Source: Gemmatimonadales bacterium (lineage in GTDB: Bacteria; Gemmatimonadota; Gemmatimonadetes; Gemmatimonadales; GWC2-71-9). From it: a stretch of DNA of 8,037 bases. This document shows positions 1-5,460 of the stretch, in pieces; the stretch's first letter is position 1; each line of letters starts with the position of its first letter. The notes beneath the pieces were generated by a model. The model made no database searches and was not told where the DNA came from. It saw nothing but the letters and a program-made list of their open reading frames with translations. The stretch spans positions 1 through 8,037 of the forward strand of contig JAICEH010000093.1 in the NCBI GenBank assembly GCA_025924275.1, in the 5' to 3' direction. Both the position numbers and the translations under genes were made by a program.

Positions 1-50
1 GGGGCCCCCCCCCCGCGGGGGGGGGGGGCCGGCGCGGGGCACTCCCCCGG
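1..50. other. Low-complexity G/C edge sequence
   Basis: The first 50 bases are almost entirely G and C, with a run of ten C at 5-14, a run of twelve G at 17-28 and a stray GGGGCAC unit at 36-42. No reading frame or RNA gene is visible. Long homopolymers next to a sequence edge are typical places for assembly or sequencing error, so the exact bases here should be treated with caution. It could also be the outer part of the heptamer repeat block that follows. Confidence 0.5.
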
Positions 51-54
51 GCCC

Positions 55-116
55 GGGGCACGGGGCACGGGGGACGGGGAGGACCCCGTTCCCCGTTCCC
101 CGTTCCCCGTTCCCCC
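55..116. repeat. Head-to-head heptamer repeats forming a long hairpin
   Basis: The left half is G-rich on the plus strand, with G tracts at 55-58, 62-65, 69-73 and 76-79 separated by CAC, CAC and AC. The right half is four perfect CCCCGTT units (84-90, 91-97, 98-104, 105-111) plus a partial fifth unit ending at 116. The halves are complementary. Positions 55-79 can pair with 84-108 around a four-base AGGA loop (80-83), with two C/T mismatches and one G/T wobble. Each half alone also fits a four-tract G-quadruplex pattern, on opposite strands. The block starts five bases past the stop codon of the lipoprotein gene. It could therefore form a 3'-end structure in that mRNA, although no U-tract follows. 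Confidence 0.8.
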
Positions 117-120
117 GGCT

Positions 121-891
121 TCAGCTCCGCTCGAACGTCTCCGTCAGCTCGATGACGACGTTGGCGCCGGGCGCCACGACCACGTCGCGGTCGGCCGTGT
201 TGGACGCGATGGCCGCGCCCGCGGCGGCACCGACGACCGCTCCGATGATGGTGGGGGCTGTCTTCTTGCCGATGACCTGCCCGGCCGCCGCGCCAGCCGC
301 GGCACCTGCGCCGACTTTCGCCGCGTCGCCCGCAGTCACCCCGCGACCCTTGAGGGTGCTGGCGACGCTGGTGACCCGGCCCGTCAGGTCATACGAGGAC
401 CCCCCGATGGCGACGCTCACCGGCACCAAGGTCAGCGTGCCGGTGTTGTCCGACTTGTTCTCCGACGGGGCGATGGCCGCGATCCGGAGCGTGACCACGG
501 ACCCGGCGGGGATGACCACCCTCCCGGCGTCATTGGCCACGTCCGAGGCCACCCGGACGGTCATCGTCTGCCCGACCTTGTTGTGGCGCGAGCTGATCGA
601 GTCGATGGCGGTGGCCGAGAACGAGGTGCCCGCCGCGAGGGTGCGCGCCGTGGCGGGCCTCGGCGCGGCCGGCTGCGGCGCGGCCGGCCGGGGAGCGGCG
701 GGCCGTGGCGTGGTGGCCGCGGGCGCCGGTGCGTCCGCCGGCTGGTCGTTGAGCGCGGCCGTCGATTCGGCGGGCACCAGCTGCAGGTCACGGCTCAGGC
801 TGTCGGCCAGCGCCTGGTCCGTGCGGTCGCCTCCGCCGCAGGCGGTGAGTCCCGCCGCGGCCAGCACGAGCAACAGTCGTCCGTTCCGCAT
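121..891 (-). CDS. Glycine-zipper lipoprotein with Pro/Ala linker
   Basis: This is a 256-residue predicted envelope lipoprotein of unknown function. Residues 1-18 form a lipoprotein signal peptide: R5, then a hydrophobic LLLVLAAAG stretch, then lipobox LTAC with the acylated Cys18. Residues 52-82 are a Pro/Ala/Arg linker built on a PRPAA pentapeptide. Residues 87-180 read as a beta-rich domain (segments such as VVIPAGSVVTLRI). Residues 194-230 are a glycine zipper, with G196, G200, G204, G208 and then G217, G221, G225 at four-residue steps, a pattern that packs in membranes. The start at 891 is set by AAGGAGG five bases upstream and by the lipobox; longer frames to 975 lack both. It is divergent from the ABC exporter. 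The location is probably outer membrane or periplasm, with a structural or anchoring role as the best guess. The family assignment is by motif only. Confidence 0.85.
   Translation of the reverse strand: MRNGRLLLVLAAAGLTACGGGDRTDQALADSLSRDLQLVPAESTAALNDQPADAPAPAATTPRPAAPRPAAPQPAAPRPATARTLAAGTSFSATAIDSISSRHNKVGQTMTVRVASDVANDAGRVVIPAGSVVTLRIAAIAPSENKSDNTGTLTLVPVSVAIGGSSYDLTGRVTSVASTLKGRGVTAGDAAKVGAGAAAGAAAGQVIGKKTAPTIIGAVVGAAAGAAIASNTADRDVVVAPGANVVIELTETFERS
202..312 (-). other. Glycine-zipper segment of the lipoprotein
   Basis: Residues 194-230 of the lipoprotein are almost only Gly, Ala, Val and Ile, with two runs of G-x3-G spacing (196-208 and 217-225) separated by a short KKTAP turn. This is the classic two-helix glycine-zipper hairpin layout known from outer-membrane and toxin-like small proteins. 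The helical hairpin is inferred from spacing only. Confidence 0.6.
652..708 (-). repeat. 15-bp in-frame repeat encoding PRPAA linker
   Basis: Residues 62-80 of the lipoprotein are four consecutive copies of a P-R/Q-P-A-A unit, the last incomplete. They are encoded by an imperfect 15-base tandem repeat. Such a linker would be extended and flexible, separating the lipid anchor from the folded domain. Copy number of such repeats often varies between strains, but that cannot be seen here. Confidence 0.65.
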
Positions 892-896
892 TCGAT

Positions 897-903
897 CCTC
901 CTT
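897..903 (-). promoter_or_regulatory. Strong Shine-Dalgarno of the lipoprotein gene
   Basis: Read on the minus strand this is AAGGAGG, five bases before the ATG at 891. It is the best ribosome-binding site in the window and fixes the start of the lipoprotein gene. Confidence 0.85.
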
Positions 904-911
904 GTGGTCGC

Positions 912-940
912 TTGCACGGGTCCCGCGGACCCCGTCTATT
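912..940 (+). promoter_or_regulatory. Possible sigma70-like promoter of the ABC gene
   Basis: TTGCAC (912-917, three of six to consensus) and TCTATT (935-940, four of six) are separated by exactly 17 bases. A start about seven bases after the -10 would fall at 947-948, on the A of the ABC gene's ATG. The mRNA could thus be leaderless, which would fit the lack of any Shine-Dalgarno sequence there. The hexamer matches are weak, so this is a candidate only. Confidence 0.3.
918..932. promoter_or_regulatory. Perfect 6+3+6 palindrome in the divergent gap
   Basis: GGGTCC-CGC-GGACCC is a perfect inverted repeat in the 56-bp gap between the divergent lipoprotein and ABC genes. It lies entirely in the spacer of the candidate promoter at 912-940. 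Its position suits an operator for a dimeric repressor acting on one or both genes. In DNA this GC-rich, a 12-base match can arise by chance, and no regulator gene is adjacent. Confidence 0.35.
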
Positions 941-947
941 TCCGCCG

Positions 948-2729
948 ATGCGTGAGCTTCGCGCGGTAGTCCCATTCCTCGCGCCCTACCGGTGGGCGTA
1001 CGCGGCGGGGCTGCTCCTCGTCGTCGTGTCCAATTTCTTCACCACGCTCGGCCCCCGCTTCCTCCAGCGCGGGGTCGACGCCCTCGCCGGCGGGGCCCCA
1101 CCCGGCGCGGTGCGGGAGGCCGCCCTCCTCCTCCTGGCCGCCGCCGCGCTCGGGGGCGTGGCGCGCTTCGGGATGCGCCAGCTCCTCAACAGCGGCAGCC
1201 GCCGGGTCGAGACCGACCTCCGCGCCGCCCTCTTCCGCCACCTCGAGCGCCTGTCGGCCGCGTTCTACGACCGCTACACCGTGGGCGACCTGATGGCCCG
1301 GACGACCAACGACCTCCTGGCGGTCCGGATGGTGGCAGGGCCCGGCCTGATGTACCTGGTGGACACCGTCACCCGCGCCCTCCTGATCGGCCCCGCGATG
1401 CTCGCCATCAGCCCGGCGCTCACCGGGCTCGCGCTGCTGCCGCTGATCGGCCTGCCGGTCGTGATGACCATCCTCGGCGGGCGGATCCACCGGCGCTCCG
1501 AGGCCATCCAGGCCCAGTTCGCCGAGATGACCACCCACGTCCACGAAAACCTCTCCGGCGCCCGCATCGTCCGGGCGTACCGGCAGGAGGCTCCCGAATC
1601 GGCACGCTTCGGAAGCCTAAGCGAGGAGTATGGGCGTCGCAACGTGGCCCTCGCGCGCGCGCAGGGTCTCTTCCACCCCCTGCTCGCCCTCCTCGGCGGG
1701 CTGGGCACCGCCATCGTCCTGGGCTACGGCGGCGCGCTCGTGCTCCAGGGCCGGGTCTCGGTCGGCGAGTTCGTCGCCTTCGGCGTCTATCTCGCCATGC
1801 TCCTCTGGCCGATGATCGCCCTCGGCTGGGTGATCAACCTGCTCCAGCGGGGCGAGGCATCAATGGCGCGAGTCAACCAGGTCTTCCGCGAGTCGCCCGC
1901 CGTCCCGCTGCCCGCGAGGCCGGTGGCGCTCCCGCCCGCGGGACGCGGCCGGCGGCTCGCCTTCGAGGCGGTCTGGTTCCGTTACCCCGCCGCCGAGGAC
2001 CGCGGCTGGGTGCTCCAGGACGTGTCCTTCAGCGTGGAGGCCGGCCGCAGCCTCGCGGTCGTGGGGCCCACCGGCGCCGGCAAGTCGGCCCTGGTCGAGC
2101 TGGTGAGCCGCACCTACGACCCGGAGCGCGGGCGCATCACCCTCGACGGCGTCGACCTGCGCAACCTGGGCGCGGCCGACCTGCGGTCCGCCGTCGGTTT
2201 CGTCCCCCAGGAGACGTTTCTCTTCAATGCCACGCTCCGCGAGAACCTCCTCCTCGGGGCCCCGGACGATGGCAGGCTGGACGAGGCCCTGGCTGTGGCC
2301 CAGCTCACAGACACCGTCGCGGGGCTGCCGCAGGGCCTCGACACGGTGATCGGCGAGCGCGGCGTCACGCTCTCCGGCGGCCAGAAGCAGCGGGCGGCGA
2401 TCGCGCGCGCCCTGGTGCAGGACCCGCCCGTGTTCGTGCTGGACGACAGCCTGAGCGCGGTGGACGCCCATACCGAGGCGGCCATCCTCGCCGGGCTGCG
2501 GGGGGCGCTGGCGGGACGGACCAGCCTCGTGGTCTCCCACCGCCTCGCCGCCGTGCGGGACGCGGACGAGATCCTGGTGCTCGACGGGGGGATCGTGGTG
2601 GAGCGCGGCACGCACGGGGAACTGCTCGCGCGCGAAGGCCGGTACTGGCAGCTGCTCCGGCGGCAGCAGCTGGAGGAGGAGCTGGAGGAGGTGGGCGGGG
2701 AGCGGGGAGCGGGGAGCGGAGAACAGTAG
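948..2729 (+). CDS. ABC exporter half-transporter (TMD-NBD fusion)
   Basis: This 593-residue protein is a type IV (ABCB/MsbA-like) multidrug or lipid exporter half that sits in the inner membrane. Residues 1-310 are the transmembrane domain, with hydrophobic segments near 14-33, 57-74, 133-155, 158-177, 243-266 and 274-298. The coupling segments are GDLMARTTNDL (113-123) and ENLSGARIVRAY (200-211). The ATPase domain follows from about 342. It has Walker A GPTGAGKS (373-380), Q-loop Gln421, signature LSGGQ (475-479), Walker B VFVLDD (495-500) and switch His531. The residue after the Walker B Asp499 is Asp500, not the usual catalytic Glu. Asp here is typical of one half of heterodimeric exporters (TM287, BmrC/YheI, MdlA type), so a partner is expected, but none is in this window. 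The start at 948 suits the domain start; no Shine-Dalgarno is seen. The last ten residues come from a heptamer repeat. Substrate unknown. Confidence 0.93.
   Translation: MRELRAVVPFLAPYRWAYAAGLLLVVVSNFFTTLGPRFLQRGVDALAGGAPPGAVREAALLLLAAAALGGVARFGMRQLLNSGSRRVETDLRAALFRHLERLSAAFYDRYTVGDLMARTTNDLLAVRMVAGPGLMYLVDTVTRALLIGPAMLAISPALTGLALLPLIGLPVVMTILGGRIHRRSEAIQAQFAEMTTHVHENLSGARIVRAYRQEAPESARFGSLSEEYGRRNVALARAQGLFHPLLALLGGLGTAIVLGYGGALVLQGRVSVGEFVAFGVYLAMLLWPMIALGWVINLLQRGEASMARVNQVFRESPAVPLPARPVALPPAGRGRRLAFEAVWFRYPAAEDRGWVLQDVSFSVEAGRSLAVVGPTGAGKSALVELVSRTYDPERGRITLDGVDLRNLGAADLRSAVGFVPQETFLFNATLRENLLLGAPDDGRLDEALAVAQLTDTVAGLPQGLDTVIGERGVTLSGGQKQRAAIARALVQDPPVFVLDDSLSAVDAHTEAAILAGLRGALAGRTSLVVSHRLAAVRDADEILVLDGGIVVERGTHGELLAREGRYWQLLRRQQLEEELEEVGGERGAGSGEQ
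2697..2724 (+). repeat. GGGGAGC heptamer repeat at the ABC gene 3' end
   Basis: There are three perfect GGGGAGC units (2697-2703, 2704-2710, 2711-2717) and a decayed fourth unit GGAGAAC (2718-2724), with the TAG stop at 2727-2729. Three heptamers make 21 bases, so they read in frame as GERGAGS. The repeat supplies the final residues GERGAGSGEQ. With the G run at 2693-2695 it also gives four G tracts, a G-quadruplex pattern on the coding strand. It is the same kind of unit as the block at 55-116. Confidence 0.8.
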
Positions 2730-2731
2730 CC

Positions 2732-2757
2732 CGGACGGTCGGCGAGGCGCCGGTCCG
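2732..2757. terminator. Bulged stem-loop between convergent genes
   Basis: CGGAC (2732-2736) pairs with GTCCG (2753-2757) and CGGCG (2740-2744) pairs with CGCCG (2748-2752). The loop is AGG, and a three-base GGT bulge lies on the left arm. It fills the 44-bp gap between the ends of the ABC gene and ccdA. It could serve both directions as an end structure, but there is no T-run on either side, so it is not a canonical intrinsic terminator. Confidence 0.35.
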
Positions 2758-2773
2758 CCTGTCCGACTTCCCG

Positions 2774-3502
2774 TCAGAGATACTGCCGGATGAACTCCGG
2801 TGTGAGCCCCTGGAGCCACCCCGCCAGCCGGGTGAACTGGCCGCTCAGGAGGAGGAGGCCCACCGCCACGAGGAGCGCGCCGCTCACCTTCTGGACCAAC
2901 CCGAGGTGACGCCGGAAGCGCTGGAACCACCCCACGAAGCGGTCCACCGCGAGCGCCGCCAGGAGGAAGGGTACCGCGAGTCCCGCGGAGTAGGCGCCCA
3001 GCAGCAACGCCCCGCGGGCGAGGTCGGCCTCGGTGGCCGCCAGCCCGAGGATGGCGCTCAGCACCGGCCCCAGGCAGGGCGTCCAGCCGGCGGCGAAGGT
3101 CATCCCCACGACGAACGAGCCGGCGAAGCCGACCGGCTTGTCCTCCAGGTGGATCCGCTGCTCCCGCTCGAGCCCGGGGATGCGGAGCACCCCCATCAGG
3201 TAGAGCCCGAAGACCACGATGAGGGCGCCGCCGACCCGGGCGAGCCAGACGTCGTACACCCGGAGGGCGCGCCCCAGCGCGGTGGCGCCCAGCCCGAGGG
3301 CGATGAAGACCACCGAGAACCCGGCCACGAAGAGCAGGGCGTGCAGCAGCGCCACCCGCCGGCGGTTGGACATCTCCGGCAGGGTGAGGCCGGTGAGGAA
3401 GCCGAAGTAGGACGGGACCAGCGGCAGGACGCAGGGAGAGAGGAAGCTGAGGATGCCGCCGGCAAAGGCCACCGCCAGCCCGAGGCTCGGGGTGTCGGTC
3501 AC
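2774..3502 (-). CDS. ccdA: CcdA/DsbD-family membrane thiol-redox transporter
   Basis: This 242-residue integral membrane protein moves reducing equivalents from cytoplasmic thioredoxin across the inner membrane, to periplasmic thiol proteins or cytochrome c maturation. Six hydrophobic segments fit the family (about 9-31, 50-75, 85-106, 125-155, 163-187, 203-222). The two redox cysteines sit in the expected motifs: C24 in LSPCVLPLVP and C143 in GWTPCLGPVL. The length matches the short CcdA type with no DsbD periplasmic domains. The GTG start at 3502 overlaps the fur stop as GTGA, implying coupled translation. A second in-frame GTG at 3529 would add nine residues but has no better ribosome site. 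It is the last gene of the minus-strand run. No thioredoxin-like or cytochrome c gene lies beside it, so the downstream acceptor is unknown. Confidence 0.9.
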   Translation of the reverse strand: MTDTPSLGLAVAFAGGILSFLSPCVLPLVPSYFGFLTGLTLPEMSNRRRVALLHALLFVAGFSVVFIALGLGATALGRALRVYDVWLARVGGALIVVFGLYLMGVLRIPGLEREQRIHLEDKPVGFAGSFVVGMTFAAGWTPCLGPVLSAILGLAATEADLARGALLLGAYSAGLAVPFLLAALAVDRFVGWFQRFRRHLGLVQKVSGALLVAVGLLLLSGQFTRLAGWLQGLTPEFIRQYL

Positions 3503-3969
3503 AGCCCCGCCAACCCGCGTCGGCGACACTCGCGGCAGACGCCGTGCACCTCGACCCGGTGGCGGTCGGGCTGGAATCCCTGCTCGTCGGCCAGCAGCTG
3601 CAGCATCCGCTCCAGCCGCTCCGAGTTGAACTCGATCATGCGGCCGCAGCGGTCGCAGACCAGGTGCTCGTGCCCCGAGCGGGGGCCCACGGGCTCGAAG
3701 CGCCGGAAGCCCTCGCCGAAGTCCTGACCGCGCACCAGGCCACTGGTCACGAGGGTGTCCATGGTGCGGTAGATGGTGGCGAGCCCCACGCGCGCGCCCC
3801 TCGCCTCGAGGCGACCGCGCAATTCCTCGACGCTGACGTGTCCGCCGGCGGTGAAGACCTCCTCCGCCACCTGCTCCCGCTGCCGGGTGAGCGGCTGGTT
3901 GTGGTCCCGGAGCCAGCGTCGGAACCGTTCCAGGTGGGCGCGCGCCTCAGCCTTCGCGAGGCTCGCCAT
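3499..3969 (-). CDS. fur: Fur-family metal-responsive repressor
   Basis: This 156-residue cytoplasmic DNA-binding regulator belongs to the Fur family, which senses iron or a related metal. Residues 1-80 are the winged helix, including QPLTRQREQVAEEVF and the recognition helix VGLATIYRTMDTLVTSGLV. Residues 90-150 are the metal-binding dimerisation domain. Visible ligands are His44 (GGHVSVEEL), Glu92, His100 and His102 in GHEHLVCDRCG, and Glu113 in MIEF. Two CxxC pairs (C105/C108 and C145/C148) form the structural zinc site. Glu113 is the Fur-type residue; peroxide-sensing PerR has Asp there, so Fur is preferred over PerR. Zur cannot be excluded. The ATG at 3969 overlaps the upstream gene by 23 bases and the stop overlaps ccdA by GTGA. 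Being inside an operon, it has no visible Fur box of its own. A role in controlling ccdA or the operon is unproven. Confidence 0.9.
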   Translation of the reverse strand: MASLAKAEARAHLERFRRWLRDHNQPLTRQREQVAEEVFTAGGHVSVEELRGRLEARGARVGLATIYRTMDTLVTSGLVRGQDFGEGFRRFEPVGPRSGHEHLVCDRCGRMIEFNSERLERMLQLLADEQGFQPDRHRVEVHGVCRECRRRGLAGL

Positions 3970-4357
3970 CGTCCGCCGTCGGCAGCCAGGTGGCGAGGGG
4001 CACCGCCACCGGCGGCTCCCCGGACTCGGCCCGGACCGGGACCTGCGCCAGCAGGGCCTCCAGGGCGTCGAGCGGCCCGCTCCCGACCTCCTGCAGGTCC
4101 CAGTGGAACCGGCCCCGCTCCTTCCCCTTGATCGTGTGCGCGTAGCGGGCGGTGTAGATCCGGCGCCGATCGCCCTCCACCCGGGAGAGGATCGCGGTGC
4201 CCCACTCGACGGCGCCGCTCCGGAGCGGGCGGAACACCCAGAGTCCGTCGAGTTCCGCCACGGGCAGGGCCCCGGCCACCGCGGCGGCGAGGCGGGCCCA
4301 GCCCGGCCCCTCGCCCGGGCCGCCCGCGGGCGCCCCGTAGAGCCGAGGCGCCGTCAC
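3947..4357 (-). CDS. Uncharacterised 136-residue protein
   Basis: I do not recognise this family. It is a soluble-looking protein with no signal peptide or membrane segment. It has a core of DGLWVFRPLR (37-46), EWGTAILSRV (51-60), RRRIYTARYAHTIKGKERG (64-82) and RFHWDLQEVG (83-92). The aromatic, alternating pattern suggests a small beta-rich fold, followed by a helical DALEALLAQV segment (97-106) and an acidic end. The GTG start at 4357 overlaps the stop of the TIGR00300-type gene as GTGA, and the 3' end overlaps fur by 23 bases. The frame runs open upstream into the neighbouring gene, but that part reads as low-complexity shadow. Its place and codon use argue that it is real and co-translated with the TIGR00300 protein. 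An accessory role for that enzyme is a guess. Confidence 0.7.
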   Translation of the reverse strand: MTAPRLYGAPAGGPGEGPGWARLAAAVAGALPVAELDGLWVFRPLRSGAVEWGTAILSRVEGDRRRIYTARYAHTIKGKERGRFHWDLQEVGSGPLDALEALLAQVPVRAESGEPPVAVPLATWLPTADDGEPREG

Positions 4358-5448
4358 GCCGCCCCGCCGCCCGCGCGCTCGGCGTAGAACCGGAGCACGG
4401 TCATGAAGTCCTGCGCATTGGTGACCACGCCGTAGGCCTGGTGGGTGCCGCGGTCGCGGAGCTTGTTGACGACGAACTCCGTCTGGTCCACGCAGATGGT
4501 CATCAGCTCCGCCGGCGCGCCGTAGTGCGTGTGGTAGGCCGGCAGCATGTTCCCGACCGCGATGGCGTGGAGCGCCGTGGCGACGAACACGGCACCGGTG
4601 GCGCGGACACAGTACTCCCGCATCGCGTCCTGTGCCGCCAGCGCGTCGGTGTGGACCCCGGGCAGGGGCCCGTCGTCGCGGATCGAGCCGGCCAGGACAT
4701 AGGGCACGCCGTGGGTCACCAGCGCGTGCATGATGCCCCCCTGCACCAGCCCGCTCTCGACGGCCGCCTCGATGGACCCGAGGGCCCGCACCTGGTTGAT
4801 GGCGCGCATGTGGAGCGCGTGGCCGCGCGCGGTGGGCTGGCCCGCCGAGTCCATCCCCAGGGTGGTGCCGTAGATTGCGGCCTCCATGTCGTGCACCGCC
4901 ACGGCGTTCCCCGCGAGCACGGCCTGCACGAACCCGTGCCGGATGAACCACTCGAAGTCGTGCCGCGCGCGGGAGTGGACCAGGGCCGGCCCGGCCACCC
5001 AGAGGAGGTAGCCGCCCCGCACCCGCTCCTCGAGCAGCCGGCCAGCCAGTTCCTCGTAATTGACCGGGCGCTCCCGGCTCACCTCGGTGGACATGAACCG
5101 GAACTCCGCGGCCCCGGCCGCCCCGGCGAGGAAGCCCTCGCCGTGCACCAGGATCCCCTCGCTCCCGTCTTCCGCCTCCCCCATCGCCACCAGGTCGCCC
5201 GCCTGCAGCCGGCGCGGCTCGATCACCTCGACGCCCCCCTGCCGTCGCAGGATGGCGCAGTCCATCCGCGGCCGGGCCGGCAGGACCCACTGCCCGCCTC
5301 CCAGGTGGACGTAGGTGGGCAGGTTGCTCGTCGAGAAGAAGCCCGGGGGGAGGACGCCGTCGGCGGGCACCGACGCGAAGCGCGCCTCGGGCGCGCCGGC
5401 GAGGGGCGGCCGGGTGAAGTCGGGCGCGCGAAAGCGGGCGTTCGGCAT
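4354..5448 (-). CDS. TIGR00300-type ornithine cyclodeaminase-like protein
   Basis: This 364-residue protein resembles the TIGR00300 group (LOR/SDH conserved region). That group includes the archaeal ornithine cyclodeaminase and the C-terminal part of cyanobacterial AgrE/ArgZ, NAD-dependent enzymes that turn ornithine into proline and ammonia. Shared landmarks are PTYVHLGGGQW (45-55), MDCAIL with Cys64 (62-67), GPALVHS (153-159), GNAVAVHDMEAAIYGTTLG (180-198), HMRAINQVRALGSIEAAVESG (213-233), VLAGSIRDDGPLPGV (251-265) and AVGNMLPAY (297-305). The GxGN-like and DDGPLP stretches are the Rossmann-type core. It starts close to the FFSTSNLP segment, so the beta-rich N-terminal LOR/SDH region of longer members seems to be missing. 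The ATG at 5448 has no clear Shine-Dalgarno and follows the previous stop by 12 bases. It overlaps the next gene by GTGA. The enzyme activity is inferred from family resemblance only. Confidence 0.75.
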   Translation of the reverse strand: MPNARFRAPDFTRPPLAGAPEARFASVPADGVLPPGFFSTSNLPTYVHLGGGQWVLPARPRMDCAILRRQGGVEVIEPRRLQAGDLVAMGEAEDGSEGILVHGEGFLAGAAGAAEFRFMSTEVSRERPVNYEELAGRLLEERVRGGYLLWVAGPALVHSRARHDFEWFIRHGFVQAVLAGNAVAVHDMEAAIYGTTLGMDSAGQPTARGHALHMRAINQVRALGSIEAAVESGLVQGGIMHALVTHGVPYVLAGSIRDDGPLPGVHTDALAAQDAMREYCVRATGAVFVATALHAIAVGNMLPAYHTHYGAPAELMTICVDQTEFVVNKLRDRGTHQAYGVVTNAQDFMTVLRFYAERAGGGAA

Positions 5449-5460
5449 GGAGGCGGAAAC

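Noticed and set aside
892..947. A Fur box in the divergent gap
   Set aside because: The gap has no AT-rich GATAATGAT-like 19-mer. The only symmetric element is the GC-rich palindrome.
892..975. Longer start for the lipoprotein gene at 975
   Set aside because: It would bury the signal peptide and lipobox 28 residues in, ignore the AAGGAGG site at 897-903 and overlap the ABC gene start.
1576..1640. Locally different codon use (TAT, CTA, GGA, GAA) inside the ABC gene, hinting at recombination
   Set aside because: The stretch is only about 20 codons, lies in a variable helix and stays in frame with intact family residues around it. That is too short to support transfer.
992..3727. A 911-codon open frame on the plus strand
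   Set aside because: It is Arg/Pro/Gly-rich low-complexity translation lying over the ABC exporter and antisense to ccdA and fur, whose motifs are unmistakable. High GC removes stop codons from the shadow frames.
4358..5290. Upstream extension of the 136-residue protein to a 447-codon frame
   Set aside because: The added part is a Gly/Arg-rich shadow of the TIGR00300 gene. The GTGA overlap start at 4357 fits far better.
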